DNA from: Rhodoplanes serenus
GTDB lineage: Bacteria; Pseudomonadota; Alphaproteobacteria; Rhizobiales; Xanthobacteraceae
Direction of reading: 5' to 3'
DNA: 32,180 nt
Assembly: GCA_945861855.1 (NCBI GenBank)
Contig: CAMAWG010000035.1
Location: forward strand, 1 to 32,180
Shown: positions 21,672 to 30,240 of the stretch, one piece after another
How the letters are laid out: the number at the start of each line of letters is the position of its first letter
Numbering within the stretch: position 1 is the first letter of the stretch
Program-made: the position numbers and the translations under genes
The notes under the pieces: generated by a model
The model's database searches: none
Told to the model about the DNA's origin: nothing
Seen by the model: only the letters and a program-made list of their open reading frames with translations

Positions 21672-23447
21672 TCAACTGACCCGCTGCGGCTGCGTGCCTG
21701 ACGCCGCCGCCTGCTGTTTCGGCGCGGCGTCGATCCCGCTGCCGTCGTCGATCAGATGCTCGGGCCGGATGATGCAGGTCCAGACCAGCCCCTGGGGGTT
21801 GAACTCGAGCGTGCCTTCGCCCAGCGCATTGACCGTGACGCGCTCCAGCACGAAGCAGCCGAAGCCCTTCTTGCTCGGCACCGTCACCGGCGGCCCGCCG
21901 CTCTCGCGCCACGTAAAGCGAAGATTGCGATCGCCGTCCTGCGCCGTCTCGCGCGCCCAGTCGATGCTGACCTTGCCAGCGGCGATCGACAGCGCGCCGT
22001 ATTTCGAGGCATTGGTCGCAAGCTCGTGCAGCGCCAGCGCGACGTTCTGAACCGCCTCGGTGCGCAGCATGATCCGCGGGCCGCGGCAGTCCACCTTTTC
22101 CATGCCGAAGGCGGCAAGCTGCGCCCGCACCAGGTCGTCCAGATACGCGCCGCTCCATTGCTGCTCGACCAGGAGATCGTGCGCGTCCGCCAGCGCCTGG
22201 ATGCGCGAATTGAATCGCGATTCGAACTCCTCGAAGGAAGCCGTGTGGCGCGAGGTCTGGCGCGCGATCGCCAGCACGATGGCGAGCAGATTCTTCGAGC
22301 GGTGCGACAGCTCCCGCATGATCAGGCGGACATGCGCTTCGCGCTCGTCGCGCTCCCGGTCGTGCTGTTCGAAGACTCGCGCGGTGGAGGCGAGCGCATC
22401 GAGCGTGCGGTCGGCCTCGGGCAGCCCGGTGTTCGTGAACGTGATGGTCCGCCGCAGCATCAGCGCGTGGGTGCCTTGCTCGATCTGCTCGATCGGCCGG
22501 GCGATCCGGCGCGCCGCCCAGACCGCCAGCAGCAGGCTGAGCAGCGTCGTCGCGCCGCCGGCAAGGCCCGCGATCAGGATGGTGTCCCAGACCGGCGCCT
22601 CGAACAGCATCTTGTCGGCGGCGAGCCCCATCACCCATCCGCTGACGGGCGAGGTGACATGGGCGGTCGCCATGTCGACGCCTTCGAGCGACCTTGTTTC
22701 GTTCCAGCCGATCGTAGCCCGGCGCGCCGCGGCGCGGAAGTCGTCGGATGCGGGCCGGCCGACGTTCTGGTCGTGATTGCGCGAGCGGGCGATGAAGTTG
22801 CCCTGCTGGTCGATCAGGCCCGCGAGCCAGCCCTCCGGGAGGTTCCACTGCTCGAACAGCGTGAGGAAGGCGTTCGGCCGCATGACCATGGTCAGCACGA
22901 GCGGGGGCTTGTCGGTGCGGCGAACCGGGACCTCGACCGTGACAACGGTCGATTGCACCAGCGCGCCGGTGAACGCCCCTGAGATTTGAAATTGGCCCGA
23001 TTCGATGGCGCGGCGTTGCAGTTCGATGGCGGGCCGGGGACGGCGCGGCAAGGCTTCGCCCTCGGGCCGGGACAGATTGACGAGCTGTTGCCCGGTCTCG
23101 TCGCTCAGCACGACCCAGCCGTCCGTGGTGTCCGGCGTTGCACGTTCCGCTTCTTTCCGGAAGGCGGCGAGATCGTCGGCCTGCAGGGCCGGCGAGGTCG
23201 CCAGCATCTGCGCCAAGGCGACCTGCTTGTTCACGAGCGTATCGACCGCGTTCATCAGCGTGCGCGTGGAGAACAGGATGGCTTCGCGCCGGGTCTCGCG
23301 CTGGTTGTCGGCGAGTTGCCACACGATCCCCGCGGTCAGCAGCACGAACGGCAGCGCCACCGCCAGCGCCAGCAGCATCAGGCGATGGCGGATGCTCCAG
23401 CCTTTGCTCGGAACTTGCACGTCCAGGGGCTTGCTCCCGAGGGCCAT
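21672..23447 (-). CDS. Membrane sensor histidine kinase, HWE family
   Basis: A 591-residue sensor. Hydrophobic segment 1 (about 22-46) and segment 2 (about 290-312) bracket a periplasmic double-Cache-like domain. A HAMP-like linker (ARRIARPIEQIEQG) follows. The kinase core has MRELSHRSKNLL with phospho-acceptor His382, the N box HELATNASKYGAL (His474, Glu475, Asn479) and WRE (Trp513, Glu515). The conserved His in the N box and the WxE define the HWE family, typical of alphaproteobacteria. GFGCFVLERVTVNALGEG corresponds to the G2 region. No response regulator is adjacent, so its partner lies elsewhere. The ligand is unknown. The 138-base upstream gap contains an EcfG-like pair of boxes. No good ribosome binding site precedes the ATG at 23447. 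Confidence 0.92.
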   Translation of the reverse strand: MALGSKPLDVQVPSKGWSIRHRLMLLALAVALPFVLLTAGIVWQLADNQRETRREAILFSTRTLMNAVDTLVNKQVALAQMLATSPALQADDLAAFRKEAERATPDTTDGWVVLSDETGQQLVNLSRPEGEALPRRPRPAIELQRRAIESGQFQISGAFTGALVQSTVVTVEVPVRRTDKPPLVLTMVMRPNAFLTLFEQWNLPEGWLAGLIDQQGNFIARSRNHDQNVGRPASDDFRAAARRATIGWNETRSLEGVDMATAHVTSPVSGWVMGLAADKMLFEAPVWDTILIAGLAGGATTLLSLLLAVWAARRIARPIEQIEQGTHALMLRRTITFTNTGLPEADRTLDALASTARVFEQHDRERDEREAHVRLIMRELSHRSKNLLAIVLAIARQTSRHTASFEEFESRFNSRIQALADAHDLLVEQQWSGAYLDDLVRAQLAAFGMEKVDCRGPRIMLRTEAVQNVALALHELATNASKYGALSIAAGKVSIDWARETAQDGDRNLRFTWRESGGPPVTVPSKKGFGCFVLERVTVNALGEGTLEFNPQGLVWTCIIRPEHLIDDGSGIDAAPKQQAAASGTQPQRVS

Positions 23448-23546
23448 TGCGCTGCCGGCCCGGGTTGGTGGACCTCTATCCAGCGGCGGCGTTCAACAAA
23501 AAACAGCAGCGCAATACGACCCGATGATGGCCACCCCGCGAGACAT

Positions 23547-23571
23547 AACCCGATACGGCCACAGACGTTCC
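23547..23571 (-). promoter_or_regulatory. Possible EcfG-type (general stress sigma) promoter
   Basis: On the minus strand GGAAC (23571-23567) and GGTT (23550-23547) are separated by 16 bases. The alphaproteobacterial EcfG consensus is GGAAC-N16/17-CGTT, so three of four bases of the second box fit. It lies about 100 bases before the histidine kinase ATG, and it is also close behind the aldolase-like gene's stop. Confidence 0.25.
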
Positions 23572-23585
23572 GCCTGCGGGATGCC

Positions 23586-24350
23586 CTAGTTCCGGTAGCC
23601 CGGATCGAGCTGATCCATCATCCGCAGATAGGCCGGCCAGTCGGCCGAGCCGCGGCCGGCGTCGTGGGTCTGATACTGCACGGCCACCTTTTCGCAGACC
23701 GCGGCGGGAATCTCGATCAACTCGCCGCCGGTCGCTTCCATCTTGAGCTGGATCGTGGCGGCCGACATCAGGTACTTCATCAGGATGAAGGCCTCGCGGG
23801 CGTTCTTGCCCACTGTGAGAAGGCCGTGGTTGTGCAGCACCAGCGCGCGGTGGCTGCCGAGCGCGCTCAGGATGCGTTCGCGCTCGCTGAAGTCCTCGGT
23901 GATGCCCTCGTAGGGGTGATAGCCGATGCGCTGGTAGAAGCGGAGCGCCTGCTGCGATACCATCCGCAGGCCATTTTTCATCCCCGCCAGCGCCATGCCG
24001 GTCTCGGTGTGGACGTGGACCGCGCAATTGACGTCCGCGCGGCCCTTCATCACTCCGCCGTGCAAGGTGAAGCCCGGTCGGTTGACGCCCGACTTCTCGT
24101 CGAGGTCGTCGTTCATGTCGACCTTGCGGAGGTTGGACGCGGTGACTTCGGTCCATAGAAGCTCGTGCTGCTTCATCAAAAACTTGCTGGGCTCGCCCGG
24201 CACCCGCATCGAGCAGTGATTGTAGATCAGGTCGTCCCAGCCGTAGTGCGCGCACAGCCGGTAGACGGCGGCGAGATCGGTGCGGGCCTGCCACTCGTCC
24301 GGAGAGATTCCGGTCGGGACGGCGGTTGCGATCTTGGCATGCTGGTTCAT
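23586..24350 (-). CDS. Class II aldolase/adducin family protein
   Basis: A 254-residue zinc-dependent aldolase-fold protein. Probable metal ligands are His112 and His114 in AVHVHTETG, and His173/His175 in LVLHNHGLLTVG. The stretch LAAVYRLCAHYGWDDLIYNHCSMRVPGEPSKFLMKQHELLWTEV is typical of the bacterial branch often called class II aldolase/adducin. The reaction could be aldol cleavage, epimerisation or decarboxylation; nothing nearby decides this. The start at 24350 has GGAGG seven bases upstream. It is divergent from a Bug binding protein gene across a 208-base gap, so the pair may share regulation and substrate. Confidence 0.92.
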   Translation of the reverse strand: MNQHAKIATAVPTGISPDEWQARTDLAAVYRLCAHYGWDDLIYNHCSMRVPGEPSKFLMKQHELLWTEVTASNLRKVDMNDDLDEKSGVNRPGFTLHGGVMKGRADVNCAVHVHTETGMALAGMKNGLRMVSQQALRFYQRIGYHPYEGITEDFSERERILSALGSHRALVLHNHGLLTVGKNAREAFILMKYLMSAATIQLKMEATGGELIEIPAAVCEKVAVQYQTHDAGRGSADWPAYLRMMDQLDPGYRN

Positions 24351-24558
24351 GGGCGGGCCTCCGTTCGGGGCGGCCAATATAGCACGGCGGCCGCGCGGAT
24401 TGCAGGGACGGCGCTTGCGCCAATAAGCGCCATCGCCTTCCCGCGCCCGGAGGGCTAGCCTTCGATCGCCAATCTGGGGAAGTGCAATGCAGCGCGGCCG
24501 GGATTGGCGGCTACCGGCCCGCCGGAACATCGCAAGCCGCCCTTGAGGGGAGGACTGC

Positions 24559-25527
24559 ATGCCACGCTTTGCCCTGCTGGGGTTGACCCTGGCGTTGATT
24601 CTTATCGCTCCCGTTCCGCAGGCGCTTGCCGACGACTACCCGTCACGGCCGATCCGCCTGATCATCGGTTTCCCGCCAGGCTCGGCGGCCGACATCACCG
24701 CCCGCGTGGTCGGCGATGTGATGAGCCAGACTCTCGGCCAGCAGGTGGTGGTCGAGGCGCGGCCTGGCGCAGGATCGAGCATCGCGGCCGAGTTCGTCGC
24801 GCGCGCTCCGGCGGACGGCTACACGCTGTTCATCGGCACGTCGTCGAACGTCACCAACGCCGCGATCAACTCCAACCTCCGCTTCGACCTCGCCAAGGAC
24901 TTCGCGCCAATCACGCCGCTGACCAGCCTGCCGCTGATCCTTGCGGTGCATCCGTCACTCGGCGTATCGAGCGTTAAGGAGCTCATCGCGCTGGCCAAGT
25001 CCAAGCCGGGCGAGCTGACTTATGCCTCGGTCGGGCCGGGCACGGTGCCGCATTTGTCCACCGAGTTGTTCGCATTGCGGACCCATACCAAGCTCGTTCA
25101 TGTGCCCTACCAGGGCAGCCCGCCGGCGGTGACCGATCTCTTGGGCGGCCGCGTGTCCATCATGTTGGGTGTGGCCTCAACGATCATGCCCCACGTCGAA
25201 GCGGGCAAGCTGAAGGCGCTGGCCTCCGGTTCGCTCAAGCGCCCGCAAATCGCGCCGAACATCCCGACCATTGCCGAATCCGGCCTGCCCGATTTTGACG
25301 CCGGAGTCTGGTTTGGGCTGTTGGCGCCGGCCGGTACGCCGCGTCCGGTGGTCGATAAGCTCAACGCCGTGGCCCTCGGTGCGCTCAAGGCGCCCGACGT
25401 CGTGGACAAGCTTAGGAAGTCGGGGTTCGAGCCGCTCGGCAGTTCGCCCGACGAGTTCACCAAGCGGATTGCGAGCGATCTGGTCAAATGGGGCGAGGCT
25501 GGCAAAGCCGCTGGGTTGAAGAAGTAG
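24559..25527 (+). CDS. Tripartite tricarboxylate transporter (Bug/TctC) binding protein
   Basis: A 322-residue secreted binding protein. The signal peptide is MPRFALLGLTLALILIAPVP, with cleavage near ALA|DDYP. Family marks are YPSRPIRLIIGFPPGSAADITAR, GQQVVVEARPGAGS, VPYQGSPPAVTDLLGGRVSIM and APNIPTIAESGLPDFDAGVW. GGAGG stands five bases before the ATG. It is divergent from the class II aldolase gene, so it may bring in that enzyme's substrate or precursor; this is inference. No TctAB genes are near. Confidence 0.94.
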   Translation: MPRFALLGLTLALILIAPVPQALADDYPSRPIRLIIGFPPGSAADITARVVGDVMSQTLGQQVVVEARPGAGSSIAAEFVARAPADGYTLFIGTSSNVTNAAINSNLRFDLAKDFAPITPLTSLPLILAVHPSLGVSSVKELIALAKSKPGELTYASVGPGTVPHLSTELFALRTHTKLVHVPYQGSPPAVTDLLGGRVSIMLGVASTIMPHVEAGKLKALASGSLKRPQIAPNIPTIAESGLPDFDAGVWFGLLAPAGTPRPVVDKLNAVALGALKAPDVVDKLRKSGFEPLGSSPDEFTKRIASDLVKWGEAGKAAGLKK

Positions 25528-25538
25528 GTTCCTTCCGC

Positions 25539-25558
25539 GGCGGCGCCCGCGCGCCGCC
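25539..25558 (+). terminator. GC-rich hairpin after the Bug gene
   Basis: GGCGGCG (25539-25545) pairs with CGCCGCC (25552-25558) around CCCGCG, 11 bases after the stop codon. No T run follows, so it may be a 3' stabilising hairpin or a factor-dependent terminator. The rest of the gap to 25735 has no credible gene. Confidence 0.35.
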
Positions 25559-25646
25559 ACTTCGCAGTGCGCCAAGATGCGCCCGCTGCGGCGACCGCGA
25601 CATTTCCTTGCGGGCCCTCGCTCGCGCGGGAAATAAGCAATCTCGT

Positions 25647-25675
25647 CAACACCTGGCATTGCTGCCGGGGTGTTG
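25647..25675 (+). other. Hairpin in the leader of the oxidoreductase gene
   Basis: CAACACC (25647-25653) pairs with GGTGTTG (25669-25675), followed by CCGCTTTATATC. It lies about 60-90 bases before the start codon of the indolepyruvate oxidoreductase gene. It might be a weak terminator of the upstream unit or a leader element; sequence does not decide. Confidence 0.25.
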
Positions 25676-25735
25676 CCGCTTTATATCTGATATGCACGAC
25701 CCTGGCCGGCCCCGCCCGGGCACACTGGACCGCGA

Positions 25736-28700
25736 ATGTCGCTTAATCACGTCACCCTCGACGACAAGTACGACCTGACGAAAAGCCGCGTCTTCGTCAC
25801 CGGCTATCAGGCGCTGGTGCGCTTGACGCTGATGCAGCACGAGCGCGACCGGCGCGCGGGCCTCAACACCGCAGGCTACGTCACCGGTTATCGCGGCTCG
25901 CCGCTCGGCGGCCTCGACTACCAGTTCCAGCGCGCGGCGTCGCACCTGGCTCCGCGCAACACGCTGTTCCAGGCCGCCATCAACGAGGATCTCGCGGCCA
26001 CCGCGTTGTGGGGTTCGCAGCAGGCCGAACTCCGCGGCGAGGGCAAGTACGACGGCGTGTTCGGTATCTGGTATGGCAAGGGGCCGGGCGTCGACCGCTC
26101 GGGCGACGCGTTCCGGCACGCCAATTTCGCCGGAACATCGAAGCACGGCGGCATCCTCGCGCTGATGGGCGACGACCACACCGCGGAATCCTCCACCACC
26201 GCGCACCAGTCCGAGTTCAACTTCGTCGACGTGATGATCCCGATCCTCAATCCGGCGGGCGTGCAGGAGATCATCGACTACGGGCTCTACGGCTTCGCCA
26301 TGTCGCGCTTCACCGGCACCTGGGTCGGATTGAAGTGCATGCACGAGACGGTGGAGGCGACCGCCGTGGTCGATGGCTCGCTCGACCGGCTCAACATCGT
26401 CATCCCGGGGCCGGATGAATTCCGCATGCCCGAGGGCGGGCTGAACATCCGCCTCAACGACACCGTGCTCGGCATGGAGGCGCGCCTTCACGACTACAAG
26501 CGCGACGCCATGCTGGCCTTCGTGCGCGCAAACAAGCTGAACAAGGTCATCACCACCGGCGGGCGTAATCCGAAGATCGGCGTCATCACCACCGGCAAGA
26601 GCTATCTCGACGTGCGCCAGGCGCTCGACGAGCTCGGCATCGACGAGGTGAAGTGCAACGACTGGGGGCTGCGCATCGACAAGATCGCCTGCCCCTGGCC
26701 GATCGGCAAGCCCGAGTTGATGGACTTCGCCAAGGGCCTCGATCTGATCATCGTGGTCGAGGAGAAGCGCTCGCTCATTGAGGTGCAGGTGCGCGAGGAG
26801 CTTTACGGCACCGCGAACCAGCCTGTCGTCATCGGCAAGAAGGACGAGCAGGGCAACTGGCTGTTTCCGGTCAAGGGTGCGCTCGATTCCAACGACGTCG
26901 CCATCTGCATCGGCGACCGCCTGCTGAAATACGTCACCGACGAGAACCTCAGAGGCCGCGTCGCCCGGCTGAAGGAGGCGCAAGCCCGCCTCGCCGTGAC
27001 CCAGGACGTTGCCGTCCGCATCCCATATTTCTGTTCGGGCTGCCCGCACAATTCCTCGACCGTCGTGCCGGAGGGCTCGCGCGCCTATGCCGGCATCGGC
27101 TGCCACTACATGGCGCAGTGGATGGACCGCTCGACGCTCGGCTTTACGCAAATGGGCGGCGAGGGCGCCAACTGGATCGGCGAGGCGCCGTTCTCCAGGA
27201 CGCCGCATGTTTTCCAGAACATCGGCGACGGCACCTACAACCACTCCGGCTACATGGCGCTGCGCGCCTCGATCGCCTCGGGCGTCAACGTCACCTACAA
27301 GATCCTGTTCAACGACGCTGTCGCGATGACCGGCGGCCAGATGAACGACGGCGGGCTCACCGTGCCGAAGATCGCGGCGCAGGTCGCGGCCGAGGGCGCG
27401 AAGCGCGTCGTCGTGGTCAGCGACGAGCCGAAGAAATATCCGTCCGGCACCAAATGGCCGGAGGGGATCACCTTCCACCACCGCGACGACCTGCAGGCGG
27501 TGCAGAAGGCGCTGTCGGAAATTCCCGGCTGCACCGTGCTGATCTACGACCAGACCTGCGCTGCCGAGAAGCGCCGCCGCCGGAAACGCGGCACGTTCCC
27601 CGATCCCGACAAGCGCGTCATCATCAACGAATTGGTCTGCGAGGGCTGCGGCGACTGCGGCGTGAAATCGAACTGCGTCTCGGTGCAGCCGCTGGAGACC
27701 GAGTTCGGGCGAAAGCGCACCATCGACCAGTCGTCCTGCAACAAGGACTTCTCCTGCGTGAAGGGCTTCTGCCCCTCGTTCGTCACCGTCCACGGCGCGA
27801 AGCTGAAGAAGGGCAAGGGCGTCGCGCAGGACCACGGCGTCATGGCTCTGCCGGAGCCTGCGCTGCCGAAGATCGGCCAGACCTACAACATCATCGTCAC
27901 CGGCGTCGGCGGCACCGGCATCGTCACCATCGGCGGCATCCTCGGTATGGCCGCGCATCTCGAGGGTAAGGCGACCGGCGTCATCGACATGGCCGGCCTG
28001 GCGCAGAAGGGCGGCGCGGTCTACAGCCACATGCGCATCGCCGAGCGGCCGGAGGACATCCACGCCATCCGCGTGGCAGCGGGCGGGGCTGACTTGGTGC
28101 TCGGCGGCGACATCGTCGTGGCCGGCAACAAGAAGGTGCTGGCGGCGGTGAAGCCCGGCACCGCGATGATCGTCAACACCACCGAGTTCCTGCCCGGCGA
28201 CTTCACCCGCAACGCCGATTTCTCGCTGCCGACCGAGCGATTGAAGCGCGCCATCGCCGGCGCGGCGGGGCAGGACCGGACCCATTTCATCGATGCGTCG
28301 CGGCTCGCCGCGGCGCTGTTCGGCTCCTCGCTCGGCGCCAACATCTTCATGGTCGGCTTTGCCTATCAGCTCGGCGCGCTGCCGCTCACGGCCGACGCCA
28401 TCGAGCAGGCGATCGCGTTGAACGGCGAGGCGGTGCCGATGAATCTCGCGGCCTTCCACTGGGGCCGCCGCGCCGCGCTCGATCGCGACGCGGTCGAAGC
28501 TTTGGCGAGGCCCAAGGCCGAGGAGCGCGACGAGAACCGCGCGCGGTCGCAGTCGTTCGAGGAGACGGTCGAGCGGCGCGTGGCTTTCCTTACGGGCTAT
28601 CAGAACGCCGCCTACGCCGCGCGCTACCGCGCGCTGGTCGAGAAGGTGAGGGCGGCGGAATCCGTGAAGGCATCCGGTAAATGCGGGCTTGCCGAAGCGG

Positions 28701-29218
28701 TCGCGCGCTACCTGTTCAAGCTGATGGCCTACAAGGACGAATACGAGGTGGCGCGGCTCTACACCGACGGCAATTTCATCAAGCAGGTGGCGAACGATTT
28801 GGGTGGCGAGAACCTCCGTTTCGAATTCCATCTCGCCCCGCCATTGCTGGCGCGCCCCGACCCGGCGACGGGCGAGCCGCGCAAGATCAGCTTCGGGCCG
28901 TGGATGATGAGCGCGTTCGGTTTGCTGGCGCGCCTGAAATTCCTGCGCGGCACGCCGCTCGATATTTTCGGCTATTCGCAGGAGCGCAAGACCGAGCGAA
29001 AGCTGATCGCAGACCACGAAGCCATGATCGGTGAAATATTGGCCAAGCTCACGCCCGAAAACCATCCGCTCGCAGTCGGTCTGGCGGCAATCCCGGAAAA
29101 AATTCGCGGCTTCGGACCCGTGAAGGTGCGCCATCTCCTCGCCGCCAAGGCCGACGAGGCGGCTCTCATGGAGCAGTTCCGCTCCGGCTCGCCGCCGCTG
29201 CTCAAGGCCGCGGAATAA
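25736..29218 (+). CDS. Indolepyruvate ferredoxin oxidoreductase family protein, fused subunits
   Basis: A 1160-residue fused 2-oxoacid:ferredoxin oxidoreductase that would decarboxylate an aryl or branched 2-oxoacid to the acyl-CoA while reducing ferredoxin. The order is: an N-terminal pyrimidine-binding domain (VTGYRGSPLGGLD, about 43-55); a thiamine diphosphate domain with GGEGANWIGEAPF (from about 474) and MTGGQMNDGG; a Cys-rich iron-sulfur region CEGCGDCGVKSNC plus SSCNKDFSCVKGFCP (about 636-682); and a gamma domain opening with GVGGTGIVTIGGILG (about 723). In archaea these are separate IorA and IorB chains; one long chain is usual in proteobacteria. The start at 25736 (MSLNHVTLDDKYDLTKSR) fits the family though no strong ribosome binding site is visible. 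It stands alone. Confidence 0.95.
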   Translation: MSLNHVTLDDKYDLTKSRVFVTGYQALVRLTLMQHERDRRAGLNTAGYVTGYRGSPLGGLDYQFQRAASHLAPRNTLFQAAINEDLAATALWGSQQAELRGEGKYDGVFGIWYGKGPGVDRSGDAFRHANFAGTSKHGGILALMGDDHTAESSTTAHQSEFNFVDVMIPILNPAGVQEIIDYGLYGFAMSRFTGTWVGLKCMHETVEATAVVDGSLDRLNIVIPGPDEFRMPEGGLNIRLNDTVLGMEARLHDYKRDAMLAFVRANKLNKVITTGGRNPKIGVITTGKSYLDVRQALDELGIDEVKCNDWGLRIDKIACPWPIGKPELMDFAKGLDLIIVVEEKRSLIEVQVREELYGTANQPVVIGKKDEQGNWLFPVKGALDSNDVAICIGDRLLKYVTDENLRGRVARLKEAQARLAVTQDVAVRIPYFCSGCPHNSSTVVPEGSRAYAGIGCHYMAQWMDRSTLGFTQMGGEGANWIGEAPFSRTPHVFQNIGDGTYNHSGYMALRASIASGVNVTYKILFNDAVAMTGGQMNDGGLTVPKIAAQVAAEGAKRVVVVSDEPKKYPSGTKWPEGITFHHRDDLQAVQKALSEIPGCTVLIYDQTCAAEKRRRRKRGTFPDPDKRVIINELVCEGCGDCGVKSNCVSVQPLETEFGRKRTIDQSSCNKDFSCVKGFCPSFVTVHGAKLKKGKGVAQDHGVMALPEPALPKIGQTYNIIVTGVGGTGIVTIGGILGMAAHLEGKATGVIDMAGLAQKGGAVYSHMRIAERPEDIHAIRVAAGGADLVLGGDIVVAGNKKVLAAVKPGTAMIVNTTEFLPGDFTRNADFSLPTERLKRAIAGAAGQDRTHFIDASRLAAALFGSSLGANIFMVGFAYQLGALPLTADAIEQAIALNGEAVPMNLAAFHWGRRAALDRDAVEALARPKAEERDENRARSQSFEETVERRVAFLTGYQNAAYAARYRALVEKVRAAESVKASGKCGLAEAVARYLFKLMAYKDEYEVARLYTDGNFIKQVANDLGGENLRFEFHLAPPLLARPDPATGEPRKISFGPWMMSAFGLLARLKFLRGTPLDIFGYSQERKTERKLIADHEAMIGEILAKLTPENHPLAVGLAAIPEKIRGFGPVKVRHLLAAKADEAALMEQFRSGSPPLLKAAE

Positions 29219-29248
29219 CTGCGCGCCGCCTGCGGCTTTCCCGCAAGC

Positions 29249-29803
29249 TCAATGCTTGTGGCTGTGGCTCAGCTTGGCCGCGATCTCCGCCGTCCATTCG
29301 GCGCGGGAGACGAATCCGGGCGTCGAGCGGATGCTGTCCTCGACGAAGCTCAGCAGCTCCTCGTCGGACTTGTCCATCTCGAGCGGAATCCGGAACGGCT
29401 GCGGCACATGCCACGGCATGTCGATGAACACTTCGAGGCGGTTGCCTTCCGGATCGCGGAAATAGGTAGAGATCGCATTGCCGTGCGTCACCGGCCCGAG
29501 TTCAAGGATCGGCTCCTTCGTGAGCTTTCGATAGGTTTCGCGAAGCGCTGCGAGCGACGGCGCGCGGAACGAGATCTGCTGGATCATGTTGTACTTCAGG
29601 TCGGCCGGGCGCCCGGTCGCGAAAACCACCTGATGATGCTCGCGCGGGTCGCCGGTCAGGAAGGCGATCTCGGAGCCGTCGTCCCGGACGTCGCGGTCGG
29701 ACACCACCAGCCCCAGGATGCGCGTGTAGAAATCCACCATCTTTTCGAGGTCGTTGACGAACACGCCGACGTGGCTGAACGACAGCTTGACGTTCTGGGT
29801 CAT
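29249..29803 (-). CDS. VOC superfamily protein (extradiol dioxygenase / glyoxalase-like)
   Basis: A 184-residue single-module vicinal-oxygen-chelate protein. The first half has LSFSHVGVFVNDLEKMVDFYTRILGL with candidate ligand His11. The second has THGNAISTYFRDPEGNRLEVFID with His107 and Glu124, the usual last ligand. The pattern favours a metal-dependent ring-cleavage-like or lyase-like enzyme. After the VOC module a tail of about 50 residues ends in SHSHKH. The start at 29803 matches the family; the upstream extension is unlikely. It converges with the oxidoreductase gene 30 bases away. Confidence 0.9.
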   Translation of the reverse strand: MTQNVKLSFSHVGVFVNDLEKMVDFYTRILGLVVSDRDVRDDGSEIAFLTGDPREHHQVVFATGRPADLKYNMIQQISFRAPSLAALRETYRKLTKEPILELGPVTHGNAISTYFRDPEGNRLEVFIDMPWHVPQPFRIPLEMDKSDEELLSFVEDSIRSTPGFVSRAEWTAEIAAKLSHSHKH

Positions 29804-30004
29804 GGCTCTGCTTTCCGATGGACGTTGCGTACGCCGCGATACTATCTCGCTCAAAGCCCGCATCAAAGCGGGTCGAGCCGCGCGCATCCCGCGATCCCAG
29901 AGCCCATCGGCACCGGCATGGTTAATTTCTTGTTAACGGCTTGGGTCCCCAATGGCGTGCCGGCGATTCGCCGGCCGATTTCGGGGGCCGCTGTGACGTC
30001 CATA

Positions 30005-30231
30005 ATGAGAACTGCGATCGCGCTTGCCGCGATGGCCGCCGCGGCAGGTGTTGCGGCTGTGCCACGGCGCCGATCCCGGGCTCGCCCGGAGAGCAGCTCT
30101 GGTTCGACCACGCGCAGGGCTACGACATCCATCACACCTCGCCCGAGATCCGCGTTCGCGGAGGCGTCGGCTATCCGCGCACCGATTACCGGATTTATCG
30201 GCGGCCGCCTTTGCCGATCGAGGAGCCGTAG
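30005..30231 (+). pseudogene. Small lipoprotein gene with apparent frameshift
   Basis: The frame from ATG 30005 starts like a signal peptide, MRTAIALAAMAAAAGVA. It then degenerates into Arg/Ser-rich sequence without a proper end. The neighbouring frame, from GGC 30055, reads GCATAPIPGSPGEQLWFD, then AQGYDIHHTSPEIRVRGG and a YPRTDYRIYRRPPLP tail, ending at TAG 30229. Adding one base near 30053-30055 would join them as ...GVAGCATAP, a complete lipobox, giving a lipoprotein of about 75 residues. So either a single base has been lost or the sequence has an error there. The function is unknown. The rest of the 437-base gap between neighbours shows no other gene. Confidence 0.55.
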
Positions 30232-30240
30232 ACCGGCAGC

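Noticed and set aside
25646..29134. An 1162-residue open frame on the minus strand
   Set aside because: It mirrors the fused indolepyruvate oxidoreductase gene. The translation is an Arg/His/Asp/Leu-rich shadow without domains, caused by GC codon bias.
29941..30231. A 96-residue protein starting at 29941 in the frame of the lipoprotein tail
   Set aside because: The first half is Arg/Cys/Asp-rich noise with no ribosome binding site. The credible N-terminus is the signal peptide in the adjacent frame, so a frameshift explains it better.
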